The notes under the pieces are model-generated. The model saw only the letters and a program-made list of their open reading frames with translations. It made no database searches and was not told the origin of the DNA. A stretch of 54,994 nt of DNA from Candidatus Parcubacteria bacterium (GTDB lineage: Bacteria > Patescibacteriota > Patescibacteriia > CAIXNZ01): the NCBI GenBank assembly GCA_026395685.1, contig JAPLYG010000007.1:1-54994 (forward strand), in the 5' to 3' direction. The translations under genes and the position numbers were made by a program. Numbering within the stretch: the stretch's first letter is position 1; each line of letters starts with the position of its first letter. Shown here piece by piece: positions 16,920-24,780 of the stretch.

Positions 16920-17699
16920 TTATTCTAAAGGATTCGGATGGCAAGTACCAGTTATAGAATCTCCAGCTTCTTGCCAATAGATAACATCACCAGTGTCAAT
17001 ATTAATTTCATAATGATCAACATTGCTGCTATGTTCATCACAAAGACCCCAATCACCTCCAATATTAATCATACGAAGAATGTCTGCTTTTATTATCGCT
17101 TTCTCTTGTTTTATTTGTTGAGCAATTACAGTTCCCATAGCGCTTCGTAATTTCTGTAAAAAGGCAATATATCCGGTTGCTTCAGTTTGTGAGATTCTAC
17201 GGGGAATATTAGCAATTTTTGTTGGTTCTCTATTGTAAGCCACGGTTTGGGAAGTAAACTTAATATAATTGCAATTAATAAAATATGACTTTTGCAATTT
17301 ATAGCGTCCCTGATCTTCTATGGCAAAATAGGTACCAGTATCTTCTATAACTTTAGAATTTGAGTAATCTCCTCTTATTATTTCATTCAAGTATTGTTTA
17401 TGGCGTGTCAAGGCTTCATTAGCATCTTGAGCGCAATCCCTCACTAAAAAGGCGTTATCATAGTAGCGTATAGACTCATAAAGAGCATTTACCCTTTGTC
17501 CGGAGAAATTAATATTTGGTTGCCAAGGATTCACTTTAGGGCGGAGATCCGGATGGTCTATAAAATTTTTTAGTTCCGTTTTATTTAATGGATGTAATGT
17601 ATTTTGCGTCAATACTGTTGATTTACTTAAATATAAAAAAATTAAAGCTATCGCCACGACTATGGCTATAGCCAGAAGTGAGTAGAAAATCTTTTTCAT
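16920..17699 (-). CDS. exported or membrane-anchored hypothetical protein
   Basis: 259 aa. An uncleaved-looking signal anchor (MKKIFYSLLAIAIVVAIALIFLYL) is followed by an extracytoplasmic domain with several cysteines (CAQDA, INCNY, LCDEH, TCHPN) that could form disulfides. The C-terminal HYEINIDTGDVIYWQEAGDSITGTC recalls a secreted beta domain. No family recognised. Probably located on the outer face of the membrane. Confidence 0.7.
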   Translation of the reverse strand: MKKIFYSLLAIAIVVAIALIFLYLSKSTVLTQNTLHPLNKTELKNFIDHPDLRPKVNPWQPNINFSGQRVNALYESIRYYDNAFLVRDCAQDANEALTRHKQYLNEIIRGDYSNSKVIEDTGTYFAIEDQGRYKLQKSYFINCNYIKFTSQTVAYNREPTKIANIPRRISQTEATGYIAFLQKLRSAMGTVIAQQIKQEKAIIKADILRMINIGGDWGLCDEHSSNVDHYEINIDTGDVIYWQEAGDSITGTCHPNPLE

Positions 17700-17769
17700 A
17701 AAGTTAAGATAAATTAGTTATATACTTAACAATAACATAAGAATAGATTCGGTGACAACTAGAAAATGT

Positions 17770-18186
17770 TTAATTTATTTTATTTAAATCGCCGTTTAAA
17801 ATGATGGGTTTGGCAAGTTTTACTTCCAGGCTGTATTTCAGATCTTTTTCATCCGGAAAATCATTAAGCAGAAAAATTTTTTTGCCCAGATAATAGGCTA
17901 ATCCGATTTCCATCAAAACTGAACCGCCGATGTAGCCTTTAATATTATTTTTAGGATAATTTAGGACTAAAATGGCGTCGCTGGATTCTATTTTTTTGAA
18001 GTGATCCATCATCACATCATTTTGAAAACAAAATTCCAGATCCTCATTAATATTTTTATCAGGATTAGCAGCACCATGTTCAGTTGTGCATGGGATCATT
18101 ACCTCATGCCCCATTTTTTCCAATTGGACTTTAACCTCAAGAATTTTTGGGGCAAAGACTATGCTGCTGCATATGGTAATTTTCAT
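17770..18186 (-). CDS. nucleoside 2-deoxyribosyltransferase-like protein
   Basis: 138 aa, Rossmann-like. MKITICSSIVF at the N-terminus, then SDAILVLNYPKNNIKGYIGGSVLMEIGLAYYLGKKIFLLND (about residues 70-110), the typical core of the NDT-like superfamily: a loop with Asn-Gly/Gly-Gly, then a Glu in MEIGLAY that acts as nucleophile in true members. It may act on nucleosides or nucleotides in salvage; closely related proteins have varied roles. Single gene, no SD. Confidence 0.7.
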   Translation of the reverse strand: MKITICSSIVFAPKILEVKVQLEKMGHEVMIPCTTEHGAANPDKNINEDLEFCFQNDVMMDHFKKIESSDAILVLNYPKNNIKGYIGGSVLMEIGLAYYLGKKIFLLNDFPDEKDLKYSLEVKLAKPIILNGDLNKIN

Positions 18187-18264
18187 AAAAACAAATTAAC
18201 CAATTTCCGCCAAAGGCGGATCAGCCTTTGATGGAAACTAATTAATAATTAAACCAACAAAATG

Positions 18265-18337
18265 TGGGTCGGCTGGGACTCGAACCCAGGACCAATTGCT
18301 TAAGAGGCAACTGCTCTACCAGCTGAGCTACCGACCC
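18265..18337 (-). tRNA. tRNA-Lys (anticodon CTT)
   Basis: Minus-strand cloverleaf: acceptor GGGTCGG/CCGACCC, D arm with AGCTCAGCTGGTAGAGC, anticodon loop CTCTTAA giving CTT, T arm with GGTTCGAGTCC. 73 nt, discriminator A, CCA not encoded. Confidence 0.95.
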
Positions 18338-18417
18338 GTAATAATAAGTCTAAAGTATAAAGTCTAAAGTTTAAAGCGCTGTCGGTAGTGAAGTTGCAAG
18401 CTACCGACCTGTATTTA

Positions 18418-18491
18418 TGCACCCAGAAGGACTTGAACCCTCAACCTCCTGGTCCGAAGCCAGGCGCTCTATCCAGTTGAGCTATAGGTGC
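18418..18491 (-). tRNA. tRNA-Arg (anticodon TCG)
   Basis: Minus strand: acceptor GCACCTA/TGGGTGC (one G-T pair), D arm AGCTCAACTGGATAGAGC, anticodon loop CTTCGGA giving TCG, T arm GGTTCAAGTCC. 74 nt, discriminator A, CCA not encoded. It lies 80 bp upstream of tRNA-Lys in the same direction. Confidence 0.95.
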
Positions 18492-18649
18492 GTATTAAAA
18501 TTTAAAAATCAAAATTCAAATGTCAAAACTAATAATATTCATAATAATTAGAAGCTACGAGCCCGGAGCTTAGTCATATCTTAGCAGAAAATTATTGGTA
18601 AGTCAATGTTAAGATGCTCGCCATCAGTATGTTTTTTTGCTATAATTTA

Positions 18650-18780
18650 AGGTAATAGGATTGAGAGGATATAGATGTAGAAGATGATAAGGGGATTATT
18701 AGGACTATCATTTCATTCTTTTAATCAAATCTTCCTTTGTGATCCTATTCTTCATCTTCTTCCTATGAATTCCTCTTAGT
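18650..18780. repeat. imperfect inverted repeat upstream of the CarS-like gene
   Basis: AGAGGATATAGATGTAGAAGATGA on the left is mirrored by TCATCTTCTTCCTATGAATTCCTCT on the right, giving a hairpin directly before the start codon at 18783. No SD is present. Confidence 0.5.
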
Positions 18781-18782
18781 TT

Positions 18783-19322
18783 ATGATTATACTTCAAGCT
18801 CTCTATTTCATGCTGCCGGGTTACTGCGCCAATATGGCGCCTGTTTTTGCCGCTAAAATATTCGGCGAATTTTTTTCTTATCCACTTGATTTTGGCTGGA
18901 AAATGAATAATAAGCCGGTTTTGGGAAAAAATAAGACCTGGCGCGGATTAATTGCCGCAATTTTGGTTGGTATACTAATTGTCACTTTGCAGTCTTGTTT
19001 GTATCCATTTATATTTTTTAAGAATTTAAGCATTTTGGATTATACGCAAATCAATGTCTGGCTTTTTGGATTATTATTCGGCCTGGGTGTGATCTTGGCC
19101 GACGCAATAAAAAGTTTTTTTAAACGCCGAAAAAATTTAAAGCCGGGCGATAAGTGGTTTCCCTGGGATCAGCTTGATTTTGTCGGTGCGTTAATTTTAA
19201 TTTCTTTAGTATATTTACCATTGTTGGAAATAATAATTATCATTTCTTTTATTTCCCCATTATTGCCTATCGCAGCTAATTGGATAGGGTATAAATTAAA
19301 ACTTAAGAAAGTGGCGTGGTAG
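18783..19322 (+). CDS. carS: CDP-archaeol synthase-like CTP transferase (CarS family)
   Basis: 179 aa, about five membrane helices. The family signature is clear: LGKNKTWRG (about residues 44-52), DAIKSFFKRRKNLKPGDKWFPWDQLDFVGAL (about 103-133). In archaea CarS joins CTP to unsaturated archaetidic acid to make the CDP-activated lipid; bacterial homologues are usually given the same name, but the substrate is unproven. Next genes are a CDP-alcohol phosphotransferase and a membrane-anchored methyltransferase, so the run reads as activation plus head-group transfer of a lipid. Many CPR lack full fatty-acid synthesis, so the lipid may be taken from another organism (inference). Confidence 0.85.
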   Translation: MIILQALYFMLPGYCANMAPVFAAKIFGEFFSYPLDFGWKMNNKPVLGKNKTWRGLIAAILVGILIVTLQSCLYPFIFFKNLSILDYTQINVWLFGLLFGLGVILADAIKSFFKRRKNLKPGDKWFPWDQLDFVGALILISLVYLPLLEIIIIISFISPLLPIAANWIGYKLKLKKVAW

Positions 19323-19324
19323 GT

Positions 19325-19440
19325 GATTAATCTTCAATCATCAATAACCAATATCCAAACAATACCTAATAATCAATTTTTAATAACAAAATTAAATATT
19401 TAGGCATTTGAATTTAGAATTTGTTTGATTATTGCGTTAT
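19325..19440. repeat. family B intergenic inverted repeat
   Basis: AATCTTCAATCATCAATAACCAATATCC ... TTTGTTTGATTATTGCGTTATTAATTATGGG; separates the CarS-like gene from the phosphotransferase gene. Confidence 0.55.
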
Positions 19441-19465
19441 TAATTATGGGTTATTTATAAGTATT

Positions 19466-20071
19466 ATGTTCCTAAGCGACTTTTACGAACAATATAAAAA
19501 ATTTTCCATAGAGTTTCGGGCGAAAAATTTTCAGCCGATTTTAAAGCTGCTTGTGAAATTAAAAATTACGCCCAGCCAAATTACTACTTTTCGAGTTATA
19601 TTTTTGCTGCCGGTTATTTATTATTTTTATTATGGCCGGTTTTGGGGAGTTTTTATTTTTTATTGTCTATTCTGGTTTTTAGATCTATTTGACGGCGCTT
19701 TAGCCCGTTATTCAAATAACGCCAGTGACAAGGGAAGGTTTCTGGATACTTTTGTGGATAATTTTGCTTACGGCATTGCAGTGATTGGCTTTCTTTATTG
19801 GCAGATTGCCTTACCCTGGCTGTTGGCCGCCAATTTGTTATTGGAATATTCTGCTCAGCTTTTGGCAATTATTAAAAAACAAAGAAATGTGCCCAGTGAT
19901 TTTATTATCAAAGCCCAGGCCGACCTGCCCTATTTTAAATCAGCCGCCCATCTCGCCATGTTTTGTTATGTCTGCGGCATTGATTTTTTGAATTTCGCCT
20001 TTGCTATTATCAATATAGTTCTTCTGGCAATTATCATCAAATACTATTTTAATATTAAAAATAAATCTTAA
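19466..20071 (+). CDS. CDP-alcohol phosphatidyltransferase family protein
   Basis: The track start at 19421 is a TTG inside a repeat; ATG 19466 (MFLSDFYEQYKKF) is preferred, giving 201 aa. The catalytic signature DLFDGALARYSNNASDKGRFLDTFVD fits D-G-x2-A-R-x8-G-x3-D-x3-D with all acidic residues present. Several membrane helices follow. Family members displace CMP from a CDP-lipid with an alcohol (inositol phosphate, glycerol phosphate, serine and others); the acceptor is not evident. It overlaps the next gene by one base (TAATG), so the two are translationally coupled. Confidence 0.85.
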   Translation: MFLSDFYEQYKKFSIEFRAKNFQPILKLLVKLKITPSQITTFRVIFLLPVIYYFYYGRFWGVFIFYCLFWFLDLFDGALARYSNNASDKGRFLDTFVDNFAYGIAVIGFLYWQIALPWLLAANLLLEYSAQLLAIIKKQRNVPSDFIIKAQADLPYFKSAAHLAMFCYVCGIDFLNFAFAIINIVLLAIIIKYYFNIKNKS

Positions 20072-20631
20072 TGCTATTAAGCGCTTTGGCCGTAGTTAAA
20101 TATTTACTGCTCTTTGCCTTTTTTCTAGTCTTGGGCGTCTTGGGTTTTATTATGGTGAGTTTCCGTAATATAGTGCCCTTTGTGCCTACACCCAAAAAAG
20201 TTGTACGCAAAATGGTGGAAGCTGCGGATGCCCGTCCCGGAGAAAAAATTTGCGACCTTGGTTCCGGTTCCGGCCGGATAATTTTTCAGGCGGCAAAAGA
20301 GTATAAAAATAATTTAGTTTTTGGTTTCGAAACATCTTTCTTGTTGCGTATGTTCAGCAAGAGTTTATTGCTTTTTCATCCGTTAATCAAAAAAAGAATC
20401 CAGATTGTCAATCGGGACTTTTTTAATATTAATTTAGCCGACTTCGATGTGATTTTTTGTTTTTTAACACCTGAAGCATTGAGAATTTTGTCGCCGAAGT
20501 TTCAGACACTTTTGCCCGGAACCAGAATTATTACCTATATGTTTCACTTAGAAAATCAGCAGGGTTTATCTGAAATAATAGATAATTACAGCGCAAAGGA
20601 TATTATATACTATTATAAAAAAATATCTTAA
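20071..20631 (+). CDS. membrane-anchored class I SAM methyltransferase
   Basis: 186 aa. One N-terminal membrane helix (LLLFAFFLVLGVLGFIMV, about 12-29), then a Rossmann methyltransferase domain with motif I KICDLGSGSGRIIF (about 63-76) and FGFETSF as motif II. VPTPKKVVRKMVEAA is the usual lead-in of this family. Coupled to the upstream CDP-alcohol phosphotransferase by a start-stop overlap, so a membrane lipid or lipid head group is a reasonable guess at the substrate. Not proven. Confidence 0.8.
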   Translation: MLLSALAVVKYLLLFAFFLVLGVLGFIMVSFRNIVPFVPTPKKVVRKMVEAADARPGEKICDLGSGSGRIIFQAAKEYKNNLVFGFETSFLLRMFSKSLLLFHPLIKKRIQIVNRDFFNINLADFDVIFCFLTPEALRILSPKFQTLLPGTRIITYMFHLENQQGLSEIIDNYSAKDIIYYYKKIS

Positions 20632-20651
20632 GGTAATTTTAAGAAAAAAAT

Positions 20652-21431
20652 ATGCTAGCAAAACAGCTTCAAGGTTTGGGCTTTACGGAAAAAGAAGCCA
20701 GAATTTATGTCGGCCTTTTGGAATTAGGCGAGTCCGCACCCTCCCAATTATCACAAAAGACGGGAATAAATCGCGCGACTGTTTACGTAACCCTGGAAAG
20801 CCTGCAAAAACGGCACTTAGTAAGCAAAATTGAAAAACATAAAAAAATTGTTTTTAGCATTGAGCATCCTTTGCAGATTCTGGATCATCTGGAACGAGAG
20901 AAAAATAATGTGGAAATAAAAATCAATCTGGCCAAGACTTTAATGCCGGAACTGGAAATGCTGGAAAAAGTTACCGGTGAAAAAGCCAGGGTAAAATTTT
21001 ATGAAGGCAAAGAGGGTATAGCTATAATGCAAAATGATTTTGTGCGTTCCAATCCGAAGGAATGGCTAGAAATATATAATTTAAATATTGCGCTCAAGCA
21101 TTTTCCGGTTTCAAAGAATGATCATCGTCAGATAATAAGAAAGAAAAAATTAGGAGGCAGGGCTATCGCAATCTATGATCCCAAAATTCCTATTCCGTTT
21201 ATTCCCCCCTTTCCTAATGCGGAAAGAAGATATTTGCCCCTAAATAAATTTCAAGTACCTTTTAATGCGGATATTTCTATATATAATGATAAGGCTGTTT
21301 TTATATCTTATCAGGGGAAACTCATGGCAGTAGTAGTCCAAAATAAAGCAATAGTGAATGGTTTAAGGTTTTTATTTGAGCTAGCCTGGCAGGGAGCAGA
21401 CAAATTTGCTGAAATAAAAAAAGGACTCTAG
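20652..21431 (+). CDS. TrmB-family transcriptional regulator
   Basis: 259 aa. The N-terminal winged helix LGFTEKEARIYVGLLELGESAPSQLSQKTGINRATVYVTLESLQKRHLV (about 7-57) is the hallmark TrmB helix-turn-helix. It is followed by a coiled coil (about 75-105) and a C-terminal sensor domain. Archaeal TrmB proteins sense sugars; in CPR the ligand is unknown. It follows the lipid-type genes by 20 bp and may control them. No SD. Confidence 0.85.
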   Translation: MLAKQLQGLGFTEKEARIYVGLLELGESAPSQLSQKTGINRATVYVTLESLQKRHLVSKIEKHKKIVFSIEHPLQILDHLEREKNNVEIKINLAKTLMPELEMLEKVTGEKARVKFYEGKEGIAIMQNDFVRSNPKEWLEIYNLNIALKHFPVSKNDHRQIIRKKKLGGRAIAIYDPKIPIPFIPPFPNAERRYLPLNKFQVPFNADISIYNDKAVFISYQGKLMAVVVQNKAIVNGLRFLFELAWQGADKFAEIKKGL

Positions 21432-21454
21432 GCTGGGGAAGCATAGAGTCATTA

Positions 21455-21734
21455 TTAAAGGCGGGGGTAGAGAAAAATTAGATTAGGGTTATATTTAGAA
21501 AAAGCAACGTTCATTGTTTCTCCTTCGGGTAAGTTATATGGTTTTTGGAAATTTTGCTGAACACTTTTTATTTTAAGGAAATATCTATCATTAGTTTTGC
21601 GTAAAAACGAAACTAACAAAGCAATATAGTTAGCTGCCTTCTTGGCAATGCGCGATTGGTCGTAACATCCATCTTCGGTAAACAGGAACTCCGTCAACAG
21701 TAGAATTGTTAATCAAATTCCCTCTGATAGACAT
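21455..21734 (-). pseudogene. small gene interrupted by a frameshift
   Basis: On the minus strand ATG 21734 (preceded by GGAG) opens MSIRGNLINNSTVDGVPVY and soon leaves that frame, while the neighbouring frame is open from 21697 to 21455 and encodes DGCYDQSRIAKKAANYIALLVSFLRK...NLIFLYPRL. Neither half has a complete start-to-stop gene of its own; joined near 21675 they would give about 90 aa. No family recognised. It could be a real pseudogene, a sequencing error or programmed frameshifting. Confidence 0.5.
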
Positions 21735-21900
21735 TTTTCTCCATTTAATTTAGGTTGAATAAACTAAATGAAATTCCAACTTATTAGAAGTTGGGCTGCT
21801 GCCTATTTTGATTAACTTCTGGTGATCTCACCCCCTTGTTTCAAGATTCAAAGAACAATTGTTCTCTACCAATATTATAGCAAGAAATCGGCAATGGCTG
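21735..21900 (-). promoter_or_regulatory. leader and extended -10 promoter of the frameshifted gene
   Basis: Minus-strand TTGCTATAAT at 21874-21883 is an extended -10 without a good -35. Downstream, CCAACTT-attag-AAGTTGG (21776-21794) forms a hairpin in the untranslated leader. Confidence 0.4.
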
Positions 21901-21986
21901 GTTGTGGATAAAGTCACGGATTTAACAAATTGGCAAATTTTTAGTATAATATAGATAACAAAAAAGTGAATAAATCCCAATAAATT

Positions 21987-22469
21987 ATGGAAGATAAAAC
22001 TCCTGTATTTTTTACTAGTTTTGATGATTTAAAGCAGAAGCTTAAAGACGATCAATATAAAGATCAGTCTGTTTTTAGCCGTTTAAATAAAGATGAATTA
22101 GAACCTGAAGCCAATTGGTTTAATGAAGATTATGAAGGGGAACTCTCGGTTGATGTATATCAGGAAGGTAAAAATTTGGTTGTTAAAGCCGCAATTGCCG
22201 GCGTTAAGCCGGAAGATTTGGAAATTTATATTCATAATGATCTGCTAACGATCAGAGGAAAAAGGGAAAGTGAAGAGGAGGAAACAACTCCTGGATATTT
22301 TTATCAGGAATGTTATTGGGGCGGATTTTCCCGCTCGATTCTTCTGCCGGTTGAGGTGCAGGTAGATAGCGTAGAAGCAATTTTAAAAAATGGAATATTG
22401 AAAATAGTGATGCCGATTGCCAATAGGTCAAAACTAGTCAATGTAAACGTTAAGGTAAGGGAAAATTAA
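21987..22469 (+). CDS. small heat-shock protein Hsp20
   Basis: 160 aa. A variable N-terminal arm of about 48 residues, then an alpha-crystallin domain: GELSVDVYQEGKNLVVKAAIAGVKPEDLEIYIHNDLLTIRGKR (about 50-92) and AILKNGILKIVMP (about 130-142). It holds unfolding proteins in an ATP-independent way. It heads a tight run with the DUF3006 and VanW genes (2-bp gap, then a 14-bp overlap). No SD and no CIRCE operator visible upstream. Confidence 0.92.
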   Translation: MEDKTPVFFTSFDDLKQKLKDDQYKDQSVFSRLNKDELEPEANWFNEDYEGELSVDVYQEGKNLVVKAAIAGVKPEDLEIYIHNDLLTIRGKRESEEEETTPGYFYQECYWGGFSRSILLPVEVQVDSVEAILKNGILKIVMPIANRSKLVNVNVKVREN

Positions 22470-22471
22470 TT

Positions 22472-22702
22472 ATGCCTGAGCTAACAGCGATTATTGACCG
22501 GTTTGAGGGGGAATATGCTGTTTTAATTTTAACAGACGGGCAAATCCTAAACGTTTACAGAAATTTTCTTGATAAAAATTCCAGAGAAGGTGATCAGGTG
22601 ATATTAACTTTAAATAGCAGTTCAAAGAAAAATATTAAGGGGGAAAAGAAAATTAGGCAGCTTTTAGCTGAATTAACACATAAAGATCATGAAAATTCTT
22701 GA
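22472..22702 (+). CDS. DUF3006-like small protein
   Basis: 76 aa. MPELTAIIDRFEGEYAVLILTDGQILNVYRNFLDKNSREGDQVIL matches the DUF3006 pattern (IDRFEG.xAVL...P/R..L..... EGD.V). The fold is probably a small beta barrel; function unknown. Its end overlaps the start of the VanW gene by 14 bp, so the genes are coupled. Confidence 0.7.
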   Translation: MPELTAIIDRFEGEYAVLILTDGQILNVYRNFLDKNSREGDQVILTLNSSSKKNIKGEKKIRQLLAELTHKDHENS

Positions 22703-24560
22703 TATCCTGGGATTACAAAAGAAAACAGAACCGGCGCCGAAGAGGTTTCAATTAATAACCGCTTTTTTTATTTTAGCGGCTGTTTTGGTTTTATTTGTCA
22801 TTCCTTTTATTACCTATGAAGTAATGTATAAAGATAAGATTTATTCCGGTGTTTATATAGACGGCATCAATATCGGCGGCTTGAATAAGGCTGAAGCGAC
22901 TAAGGAGCTTTATCGAAATTACGATGCCGTAAAACGCAACGGTTTTACTTTTGTTTATAATAATCAGAATTATTATATTGCGACAACTTCTGTTTCTCCC
23001 AGCGATCCAGATTTAGCGCGGGAAATATTATCCATGCCGATTGAAGATATGGTCGGCACCGCATATGAATATGGACGCCGGGGAACTATTGCCGATAGGG
23101 TCAGAGAGCAGGTGGTCGCCTTAATCAATAAATCCAAATTTACCTTGCTATACACTTTAGATGAAGCGGAATTAAAGAATTTATTGCTGGAAAATTTTAA
23201 TAAATTTGAAAAGCCTGCTCAAGATGCCAGGATTTCCTTTATTGACGGCAATGTCTTTGAAATTCTGCCAGAAAATGACGGCTATATTATTGATTATGAT
23301 CAGGCGATTAATGATTTGAAGAAAAATATCAATTTAATCGCAATCAATCCCGTCCAGGTAGAAACTTTACAGTCATCTGCCAATGTGCGCAAGACAGAAG
23401 CTGAAGTTTTATCGGCTCAAGTGAAAGAAATACTTGCCCTAAATAATTTGAAATTAAAATATCAGGATAAAAGCTGGACCATTGCCAACAGCGAATTTAA
23501 AAATTGGGTGGAATTCAACCGGCAGGATTCTGTGGTTTATCTGCAGTTCAATCCGGAGCGTTTAAATGAAAAGCTTGATTTGTTGGCGCAGGAAATAAAT
23601 GTCTTGCCTCAGGATGCCAAGTTTGTAATGGCTGAAAATAAAGTTACTGAATTTAAGCCGGCCATGCCCGGACTGGAAGTTGATAAAGAGGTAACCGTCA
23701 GTAAAATTAACCAGGAATTCATTGTTGATAAAAAAGAGGAGATTGAACTGGCCGTGAAAGTATCTGAACCCAAAATCAAAACAGTTGATTCTAATACTTT
23801 GGGTATTAAGGAACTGATCGGCAAAGGCGTTTCTGATTTCGCGGGCAGCCACACCAACAGAATTTTAAATATAAAAAATGCGGTTGAGCATTTAAACGGC
23901 ATTATTATTCCGACCGGAGAATTTTCCATTGTTGATGCTATCGGAGAGGTGACTGCGGAAACAGGTTATTATCCAGAATATGTCATTAAAGGGGATCGCA
24001 CAATCAAAGAATACGGCGGAGGTTTATGTCAGATCGGCACCACAATGTTTCGAGCTGCTTTGTATAGCGGTATGCCGATAACTGAAAGGCGTCCCCATTC
24101 CTATATTGTTTCTTATTACAAACCCTTGGGTATGGATGCTACGATTTACGGTCCGCATCCGGATTTGAGGTTTATCAATGATACCGGCAATAATATTTTA
24201 TTGCAGATCAAAATTGAAGGCACAATTTTGACTTTTGAATTCTGGGGAACCGGGGACAATAGAAAAATTGAAATCACTGATCCCGTGCTTTATAACTGGA
24301 CAGCACAGCCGCCTGACAAGCTGATTGAAAATAAGGATTTAAAGCCTGGAGCCAAGATTCTGAAAGAACAAGGCCGCCGCGGCGCTGACGCTCATTTTTA
24401 CCGCTACATCACCAAAGCTGACGGCACTAAAAATGAAGAAATTTTCCGCAGTCACTATGTGGCCTGGCCCAATATATATGAAGTCGGAATTACGCCTGAA
24501 GCACCTGCCGAAGGATCCGCAGAAGGGGCAACTAATACTAATATAAATACCAGTCAATAA
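22689..24560 (+). CDS. VanW-family cell-wall protein
   Basis: 623 aa. A short basic tail, one membrane helix (about 22-44, AFFILAAVLVLFVIPFITYEV), then two regions with the peptidoglycan-binding-like domain often found before VanW (about 60-190 and 200-330). The VanW domain spans about 375-510: AGSHTNRILNIKNAVEHLNG, GGGLCQIGTTMFRAALYSGM, RRPHSYIVSYY and GMDATIYGP. The C-terminus (LKPGAKILKEQGRRGADAHFYR) resembles a G5-like module. It should sit in the cytoplasmic membrane facing out and act on or bind the envelope. Exact activity is unknown. Confidence 0.88.
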   Translation: MKILDILGLQKKTEPAPKRFQLITAFFILAAVLVLFVIPFITYEVMYKDKIYSGVYIDGINIGGLNKAEATKELYRNYDAVKRNGFTFVYNNQNYYIATTSVSPSDPDLAREILSMPIEDMVGTAYEYGRRGTIADRVREQVVALINKSKFTLLYTLDEAELKNLLLENFNKFEKPAQDARISFIDGNVFEILPENDGYIIDYDQAINDLKKNINLIAINPVQVETLQSSANVRKTEAEVLSAQVKEILALNNLKLKYQDKSWTIANSEFKNWVEFNRQDSVVYLQFNPERLNEKLDLLAQEINVLPQDAKFVMAENKVTEFKPAMPGLEVDKEVTVSKINQEFIVDKKEEIELAVKVSEPKIKTVDSNTLGIKELIGKGVSDFAGSHTNRILNIKNAVEHLNGIIIPTGEFSIVDAIGEVTAETGYYPEYVIKGDRTIKEYGGGLCQIGTTMFRAALYSGMPITERRPHSYIVSYYKPLGMDATIYGPHPDLRFINDTGNNILLQIKIEGTILTFEFWGTGDNRKIEITDPVLYNWTAQPPDKLIENKDLKPGAKILKEQGRRGADAHFYRYITKADGTKNEEIFRSHYVAWPNIYEVGITPEAPAEGSAEGATNTNINTSQ

Positions 24561-24572
24561 GAAAATAAAAAT

Positions 24573-24606
24573 CGCTTCCTCGGAAAGGAGGCGGTTTTTT
24601 TGTCTA
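24573..24606 (+). terminator. terminator after the hsp20-DUF3006-vanW run
   Basis: CGCTTCCT-cgga-AAGGAGGCGG with one G-T pair, then TTTTTTT. Confidence 0.8.
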
Positions 24607-24780
24607 CGTTGGCTGGAAACCGATCCCAGCTCTGTCTTGTCTTATCCCCACCCCCCCCATTAATTTTGCAGTTATGTTATACTATTTACAATAGGCAATT
24701 GGCTTGTTTATAGTTTAATAGATGCTAAAAGACAATCCTTTTTATAAAATTTTTAAATTTATTAAAACTAATTAATCGAA

